Positions 36,686 through 42,564 of a DNA stretch of 42,564 bases are shown here, piece by piece. A program made the position numbers and the translations under genes. Position 1 is the first letter of the stretch, and every line of letters starts with the position of its first letter. The stretch lies in contig QIBC01000015.1 in the NCBI GenBank assembly GCA_003225215.1, positions 1-42,564 of the forward strand, given 5' to 3'. A model generated the notes under the pieces. The model saw nothing but the letters and a program-made list of their open reading frames with translations, was not told the origin of the DNA and searched no databases. The stretch comes from Acidobacteriota bacterium (lineage in GTDB: Bacteria > Acidobacteriota > Terriglobia > Terriglobales > Acidobacteriaceae).

Positions 36686-38035
36686 TTAGACGGTCACTAC
36701 CGCCATGGGGAGCGAGATCTGGATCTGGAAGCCACCCTCTTTGAGATTTCCGGCCCCGATCTTTCCGTTATGTAGCTTGATTGCTCGCTCTGCGATCGCC
36801 AGGCCTAGTCCCACTCCGCCCGTTCTACGTTCCCGGGACGTGTCGACGCGGTAGAAGGGCTTGAATACGTTGTCCAATTCAGATTCAGGTACACCGGGCC
36901 CGTGGTCACGGACAACAATCCTTACGTCATTAGTTTCGCACTTGATGGTGATATGAACCGAGGTCCCAGGCTCGGTGTAGCGAATCGCGTTTCGAACCAC
37001 GTTCTCAAAGGCGCTGCGCAGGAGCTCCTGGTCTCCTTCAATCCAACATTCCTGCATGCGCTCGAGGCCGACTGAGCAGCCGCGGGATTGTGCCTCAATT
37101 TCAACGTCAGCAGCAATTTCGGCGAGCAGATCGGGAATGTGAACCATGGTGCTCGCCGGAACGGAGTCGCCAGACTCAAGCCGCGATAGCGTAAGCAGCA
37201 TGCCCACTAATGCACTAAGTCTTTCAGCTTCGCGTTCAATACGGTCCAGTGCCGGCGAATGCTCTATCCCCGAGTCGCTGCGAGCGAGATCAAGAGCCAA
37301 CTTTAGTCGCGTGAGAGGTGACCGTAGCTCGTGGGATACATCGCTGATGAGGCGTTGCTGTGCGCCGATGAGAACCTGAAGTCGTTCGGCCATCAGGTCA
37401 AAGTCCTGGACCAATTGTCCGACTTCATCGAGTTGCATAGAGCCTGTACCGGCACGCGCTTTAAGATCGCCTGCAGCAATCTTCTGTGCTGCAGTTCGCA
37501 AACGAGTGATGGGTCTTGTAACGTAACGCGCAAGCAAAGCGCAGATCAAACCCGAGATGACGAGTGCAAGCCCTAGTCGTTTGAAGAGATGTCCCCGGAC
37601 CAGAGGTATTTCGATGCGTCGCAATTCAAGAATTGCCAAATAGTTTGCCGACTGACCACGAAGTAAACCGGTGAGCCCAAGGCGCTGATTATCAATGGCG
37701 CGGAACTCCACGCCACCTGGAGGCGGTAACGCTCCCAGGTTCAACCTCCGGTGCTTGTTGTCGCAAAGAAAATTTCCGTTGCTGTCCAAGAGGTCGAGCG
37801 GCATGCGTCCGGGCTCGACCGACTTCTTGCTCGCAAGTACTGCCTGGCAACCCCCACTCTCATAAGAGTGGATCAGGATCTCCGCATTGGAAAGAATTGC
37901 GGGAGTAAGTCCACGGTGTACGGCTGATCGAATCTCGTCTTCGGTTGGCCGTTCCGCGGTTGCGATGAATACTCCGAAGATAAGAGCTGTGCAAAGCCAG
38001 AAGAAGGCAAATATTTTGAAGAAAAGGCTGCGCAT
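36686..38035 (-). CDS. Sensor histidine kinase (HAMP, HisKA, HATPase; CpxA-like)
   Basis: ISDVSHELRSPLTRLKLALDLAR H-box, NAIRYTEPG N-box, DHGPGVPESELDNVFKPFYRVD, GVGLGLAIAERAI. Confidence 0.92.
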   Translation of the reverse strand: MRSLFFKIFAFFWLCTALIFGVFIATAERPTEDEIRSAVHRGLTPAILSNAEILIHSYESGGCQAVLASKKSVEPGRMPLDLLDSNGNFLCDNKHRRLNLGALPPPGGVEFRAIDNQRLGLTGLLRGQSANYLAILELRRIEIPLVRGHLFKRLGLALVISGLICALLARYVTRPITRLRTAAQKIAAGDLKARAGTGSMQLDEVGQLVQDFDLMAERLQVLIGAQQRLISDVSHELRSPLTRLKLALDLARSDSGIEHSPALDRIEREAERLSALVGMLLTLSRLESGDSVPASTMVHIPDLLAEIAADVEIEAQSRGCSVGLERMQECWIEGDQELLRSAFENVVRNAIRYTEPGTSVHITIKCETNDVRIVVRDHGPGVPESELDNVFKPFYRVDTSRERRTGGVGLGLAIAERAIKLHNGKIGAGNLKEGGFQIQISLPMAVVTV

Positions 38036-38037
38036 AG

Positions 38038-38766
38038 CTATCTGAGCTGCTTCTCCCGCGCTGGCGAAGTCACCGTCGAAACGTACATGTAGCCGGTGTT
38101 TCGAATGGTCTTAATGCGCTCCCGGCCGTTTGGAAGATTCCCGAGCTTCTTGCGCAGCTTGCTTATGTGTACATCGATACTGCGATCAAAAGGGCTCAGT
38201 TCCCGTCCCAATACGACAGAAGCGATCTCGTCCCGGCTCACCACATTGCCCGCAGATCGTAGCAGAACTTCGAGCAAATTAAACTCCACAGTAGTGGTCT
38301 CAAGGACCTTGCCGTTCAACGTGATAGTCCGAGACCCAGGATCCAGTTCCACGTCCCCTATTTGAACGGGTTGCTTTGGAGAACTCGGTACGCGCTGTTC
38401 TCTAGCGTTCCGGCGACCGATCGCGCGGATCCGCGCCAGCAACTCGCGTGCATTGAACGGCTTGGATAGATAATCATCCGCTCCGATCTCAAGGCCCACA
38501 ATGCGATCGAGCTCATCGCCACGCGCGGTGAGCAGCAGCACAGGAATATCGGAGGTGGTGCGCAGCTCGCGCAACAGATCAAATCCGTTCATTCCGGGAA
38601 GCATCACATCGAGGACGATCATCTGATGACCACCCTGGCGAGCTTTCTCCAGACCTCGCGCACCGTGCTGAACGCTTTCTACTTCGAAACCCTCTTTTCG
38701 CAGATACTCCGACAGCATTTCGCAGAGTTCGGCGTCGTCATCGATGATAAGGATCTTCTCTAACAT
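38038..38766 (-). CDS. OmpR-family response regulator (CpxR-like)
   Basis: KILIIDDDAELCEMLSEYLRKEGFEVE, VLDVMLPGMNGFDLL, C-terminal winged helix SIDVHISKLRKKLG. Met at 38766 preferred over tracked start 38802. Confidence 0.92.
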   Translation of the reverse strand: MLEKILIIDDDAELCEMLSEYLRKEGFEVESVQHGARGLEKARQGGHQMIVLDVMLPGMNGFDLLRELRTTSDIPVLLLTARGDELDRIVGLEIGADDYLSKPFNARELLARIRAIGRRNAREQRVPSSPKQPVQIGDVELDPGSRTITLNGKVLETTTVEFNLLEVLLRSAGNVVSRDEIASVVLGRELSPFDRSIDVHISKLRKKLGNLPNGRERIKTIRNTGYMYVSTVTSPAREKQLR

Positions 38767-38992
38767 CCCAGGATCTATCCGGCTGATAAGAAATTGTGGC
38801 ACGTTTCGCCCCGCCGAACCCAGCTATTTACCTTTCTTTACACCGAAACTGCATGTTTTAAGGTCAATTGCCTCATGGAAGTGGTCTTATTAGTTGAGCT
38901 GACAGCGCGCGTCGCTGCCCTTCAGTACCAAAGGCTGGGGACGAATTCAAGTTTTCTGTTAGGTCTCTCCTGGTCGTCCCTCGGCGACATGG

Positions 38993-39028
38993 GCGGAGAT
39001 GATGGCCTGATCATCTCCGCTCGTTTTT
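38993..39028 (+). terminator. Strong Rho-independent terminator-like hairpin
   Basis: GCGGAGATGAT-GGCCTG-ATCATCTCCGC perfect 11-bp stem followed by TCGTTTTT. Confidence 0.8.
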
Positions 39029-39052
39029 ACGCTGTCAGAAAGAGGTGCTTGA

Positions 39053-39340
39053 TTGCATCCTGGCATCTGGGAAAAAGTATTCGACGCTCTCTTCTGGCTG
39101 CAGTTGGTCTGGATTTTTTCCGGATTCCTTCTAGTGGCATATTTCGCGTTGAAGGTCTTTCCTGCAGACAAGGAAGCTACGAATTCCCGTTCTGATTCTG
39201 GCGCGTCAGGCGCTCAAAGACCCGAATTGATCACCCTCGGAAACTATCGCTTTGAAGTTGCTTCAGATACCTCGATGCCTCGAACCAAAGTGATCGAGCT
39301 TTACCCAAATCGATCCGACCGCGATGCTGGCCTTCGGTAA
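39053..39340 (+). CDS. Small single-TM hypothetical protein
   Basis: Plausible TM segment (LFWLQLVWIFSGFLLVAYFAL), TTG start preceded by AGAGG. Confidence 0.45.
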   Translation: MHPGIWEKVFDALFWLQLVWIFSGFLLVAYFALKVFPADKEATNSRSDSGASGAQRPELITLGNYRFEVASDTSMPRTKVIELYPNRSDRDAGLR

Positions 39341-39459
39341 CCCGCGCTATTTAGCTGCCAAGCACAACATCTTCATTAATTCAGGTGTCTGAGTTACTGA
39401 ACAAGAACTCTGTCGCTGCTCGTGCGACAGAAAGGCTATCCTTTGAATTGGGAGGAATT

Positions 39460-40065
39460 GTGAAACGATTGTTTGCCGCGCTTTTTTGGCTCTCTTCAAT
39501 TTCTTTAGTGGGCGCGCTTCATGCTCAACAACAGATCGATGCCCAATTCGGAATCAACGGCATTAGCGCGCCCTCGGCCTCTAACCTCAACGCGAATACC
39601 CTTGACCACTCGCCGCAATCGCTCAGTGGAGGCGTGTATCCAAGCTTCGCCGCCGATTTCATTATTTGGCACAATCTCGGCTTCAACGGCGAAGTGGCAT
39701 GGAGAGCTACGCGCGCTCTGTATCAAGACGATCCCACGTCACCATACCGCCCGATCTTCTACGATTTCAATGCAGTCTATGCCCGCAAGGCCGGCCGAGT
39801 TGGTTTTACCGCAATGGGAGGAATTGGCGCGGAGAGCGTCCGTTTTTACGGGAATTTCCAGAATTGCAATAATCTTGGGTGCACCAACTACGTGAGCAGC
39901 AATCATTTCCTGGGACACGTTGGGGGAGCATTGCGGCTCTACATGACGAAGTCGGTTTATCTGGCTCCCGAGGCCCACTTCTACTTCGTGCATAACAACA
40001 TCGAATTTACGTCGGCTCACGCCACACGTTATGGCTTGAACATCGGGTATAGCTTCGGGCGCTGA
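39460..40065 (+). CDS. Outer membrane beta-barrel protein
   Basis: Signal peptide VKRLFAALFWLSSISLVGALHAQ after GGAGGAATT RBS; alternating strands ending in NIGYSFGR. GTG at 39460 preferred over tracked 39385. Confidence 0.7.
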   Translation: MKRLFAALFWLSSISLVGALHAQQQIDAQFGINGISAPSASNLNANTLDHSPQSLSGGVYPSFAADFIIWHNLGFNGEVAWRATRALYQDDPTSPYRPIFYDFNAVYARKAGRVGFTAMGGIGAESVRFYGNFQNCNNLGCTNYVSSNHFLGHVGGALRLYMTKSVYLAPEAHFYFVHNNIEFTSAHATRYGLNIGYSFGR

Positions 40066-40191
40066 GCTGTCGCTGTGAAACCGTCATTAATCCCAAGGCG
40101 CTGTCCCTCTGCTCCGCCGCCGGATCATCTGTTCAGGCATTAAATTGAGTTCGCGGAGCGGGGGACCTGTTGGTTGCCGGCAATAAATAAA

Positions 40192-42564
40192 TCAGTTAAG
40201 CGGTTGAGTCATAAGCCAACGTTTTAAGTTGTCGCCCTCTCGCCGCTGGAAGTCAATGCAACCATCGATTTTCTCCAGACTTTGCTGGACAGCGCGCTGC
40301 GCGCCCGGCGCAGGATGAGCCGCGAAGAACTGCTTTACATCGTCGCGCATCTCCGCCGAACAGCTGTTTCCCAAAGCGGAAACGGCGCCTGCTCCACCAA
40401 AGGAGGTGACCTTCTGTGCCAAGTCTTGCCAGTGGTTCTTGAGGTACTTCCAGGCAGATTGTCGAGACGCCGGATTTGACAGCAACGCCCCAAAGAAGCG
40501 GGGATAATCCTGCTGCCTTACTCTTCCTTGATCTACCAGAGCAATCGTGCGCTCAAGCAAATCAGGTTCTCTGAAAGCTGCCAGCGCGTACAGATAGTGA
40601 TTGTATTCGTCGCTGGTCTTAGCGCCGGCGAGCGCAGATGTTAGCCGATCGTAGAAGTCTTTGTCGCCGTTCTCGGCCGCAACTGTAAAGGCGCTTCCAC
40701 TGATGGTTCCATCCACCGAAGTGGGGTTCTGTATGTACTGCTCCACGATTTTGCGTGCGGCGGCAATAGCATCAGGGTCTGCCGCCGAACCGAGCGTCGC
40801 CAGCAGATTCGCCCGCAAAGCTTTCTGTTCATCGGTGTCGCTCGCGCGAGCACTCCAGCCCAGCGTTTTTGCCAGCGGGGCAAATTGCGCGCGCACTGCG
40901 GCTCGGTATGGCTCCGCCTGACCAATTGGTACGAGCGAGTCGCTGATGTATTCCAAGTGCCTCGCCAGGGATCCGACGACATGCCGATTCTGGTCGCTGC
41001 GCAATCGCTGCGCGAGATCAAGAAAATCTGTAACCGCGGTTTTGCCGGTGCGGGTGAGCGCCCATGTGTCCTCAACTAGCGCAATGCGCTCCGGTACATT
41101 GAGCTGATGCTCGGCGTTGTCAGCGACCTTTTTAAGATCCTCGGGCGCATACTCCGCCCGGTAGTAGCCTTTCGCATCGCGGTTTCCAAATACCCAGTCG
41201 GCACAACTCGGAGACGGGACTGCCTGTTCATGCTGAGTCATTAGGGTGCAGTCACCGGCCGCGTTCGTGCTCGTTTTGGTGCATATCGGGATCTGCCATG
41301 TCTGGTTGCTCGCCGACTGCGGTCGCTCCGGGGAAACGAAGAAACGCTGCTGTCTTAAGTCAAGTCTCCCGGAACCATCACTGCAAGAAGTTGACAGACT
41401 GATCAAAGGGACTCCGGGCTGGAAGACAAACGTCGGCATGATCTTGTCGACGGGCTTGCCTGAGGCTTGAGCTTCGGCCTGCCAGAAATCGGCGGAGGTA
41501 GCGTTTCCATTGGCATGAGCTGCGAGGTAGGCGTTCACGCCCTTGCGAAAGGTCTCCGGCCCAACGTAGGACTCCAACATTCGCAACACGGCGCCGTTTT
41601 CGCGACATCCATGTGGCAAAGCCTTCGTTGAGCCAGATGTCGTCCCACCATGCGGCTGTAACCAGATCGCCAAACCATTGATGTGCGATCTCATGAGCGA
41701 TGGTTACTGCTTGTCCGCGCTTGCGGAAAACTGAGGCGTTGTTTTCGCCGAGCAACAGCGCCGTATCGCGATAGAAAATTGACGCCGTATTCTCCATCCC
41801 GCCCCACTCGTAATCGGGAATGGCAACCATATCAAGTTTCCCAAATGGGTACTTGATGCCATACCACTGGTTGTAGAACTGGATAGAGTGAGCAGCAACA
41901 TCGAGAGCGAATGCCCCATATTGCTTCTTGTCGGGCTCGGCACAAACCCGAATCGGCACATCATCGACGGTCCGAGACAAACATTGCCAGTCACCGATTG
42001 CCAAGGCCACCAGATAGGTAGACATCTTTGGTGAAGTCGAGAAGGTGATCTTGTGTCGGTTGGCGGCCGCGGGCTCGTCATTTGCAATTCGGCCATTTGA
42101 AATCGCGGTGTCATCCCTATCGGCCATGATCGTGAGATCGAAAGTCGCTTTGAAAGCCGGCTCGTCGAAGCAGGGAAACATCATGCGAGCGTACGTACCT
42201 TCGAACTGAGTGACGGCATATTGGCGATGGGAGCCCTTGCTGAGGTATAGACCGCGCAGTCCTTCTGTCAGCTTGCCGGAAAATTTAAGGTGAAACTGTG
42301 CCGGACCGATTGGGACAGGTTGAGGCAGGGAAAGCCTGACCATCTCCTGGGGCTTGTCATAGGCCACTGCAGCTTTCTGTGTTGTGTTGCCCGACTTGAC
42401 TTCAGCTTCAGTGATATCCAGGTCGAGCGAATTGAGAGCGATCTCCTTGGTCGCCGTGCTCACACGCACATCGATCGTTTCTTCGCCCGAGAAGATCTTC
42501 TCGGCAATGACGGGATCGAGGGAGAGAGAGTAATGACTTGGAACAACGTTTTGCGGAAGGCGTT
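40192..42564 (-). pseudogene. M1 family aminopeptidase, disrupted by internal deletion/frameshift near 41620; 5' end beyond window
   Basis: HEIAHQWFGDLVTAAWWDDIWLNEGFATWM in one frame (ORF 41378-42469), ENGAVLRMLESYVGPETFRKGVNAYLAAHANGNA in another (ORF 40192-41694). The usual linker between these motifs is missing. Reading frame stays open upstream to the window edge. Confidence 0.8.

Noticed and set aside
38794-39195. 133-aa ORF divergent from the response regulator
   Set aside because: No protein-like features and it crosses a strong terminator hairpin; more likely non-coding.
39410-39430. CTGTCGC-TGCTCGT-GCGACAG hairpin in front of the beta-barrel gene
   Set aside because: Short 7-bp stem with no T-tract or known motif; may be only a local 5' UTR structure.
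1-42564. CRISPR arrays, tRNA/rRNA genes, transposases, integrases or prophage genes
   Set aside because: Looked for repeats with regular spacers, cloverleaf-like segments and mobile-element protein motifs by eye; none were convincing.

Overview
The window carries a bacterial chromosomal segment of Acidobacteria-like character (taxonomy inferred from gene content, not tested). I saw no rRNA, tRNA, CRISPR array, transposase or phage genes. The left part (about 1-14.2 kb) is mostly housekeeping: cytochrome c, ribF, an MBL hydrolase, a DUF1844 protein, a YgfZ-like protein, an isocitrate/isopropylmalate dehydrogenase, a TPR protein, a HExxH protein, mtnP plus a PfkB kinase, a GT-C-like protein, rlmN and an M16 peptidase. 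The centre (about 14.2-34.1 kb) is a type IV pilin and glycan locus. It has a full-length prepilin gene (29266-29781) with a possible sigma-54 promoter, and a second pilin copy (16402-16875) that lacks the whole prepilin/alpha1-N segment but is otherwise an intact reading frame with a mosaic similarity pattern. Each pilin copy is preceded by a divergent TMTC-like membrane/TPR gene, so the gene pair is duplicated about 12.9 kb apart. Between the two pairs lies a three-gene cassette (HAD-UbiA fusion, DprE1-like, DprE2-like) that looks like a decaprenyl-phosphoryl-D-arabinose pathway, plus glycosyltransferases, a flippase-like protein and two paralogous GT-C-like proteins. A PilH/PilI-like ABC transporter and a TPR protein follow the pilin. 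My main hypothesis is a pilin glycosylation locus (possibly D-arabinofuranose) with a silent or decapitated pilin cassette that may act as a recombination donor. The right part has a GNAT, an MFS transporter, an SGNH hydrolase, a CpxAR-like two-component system, a beta-barrel protein and an M1 aminopeptidase gene disrupted by an internal deletion/frameshift.
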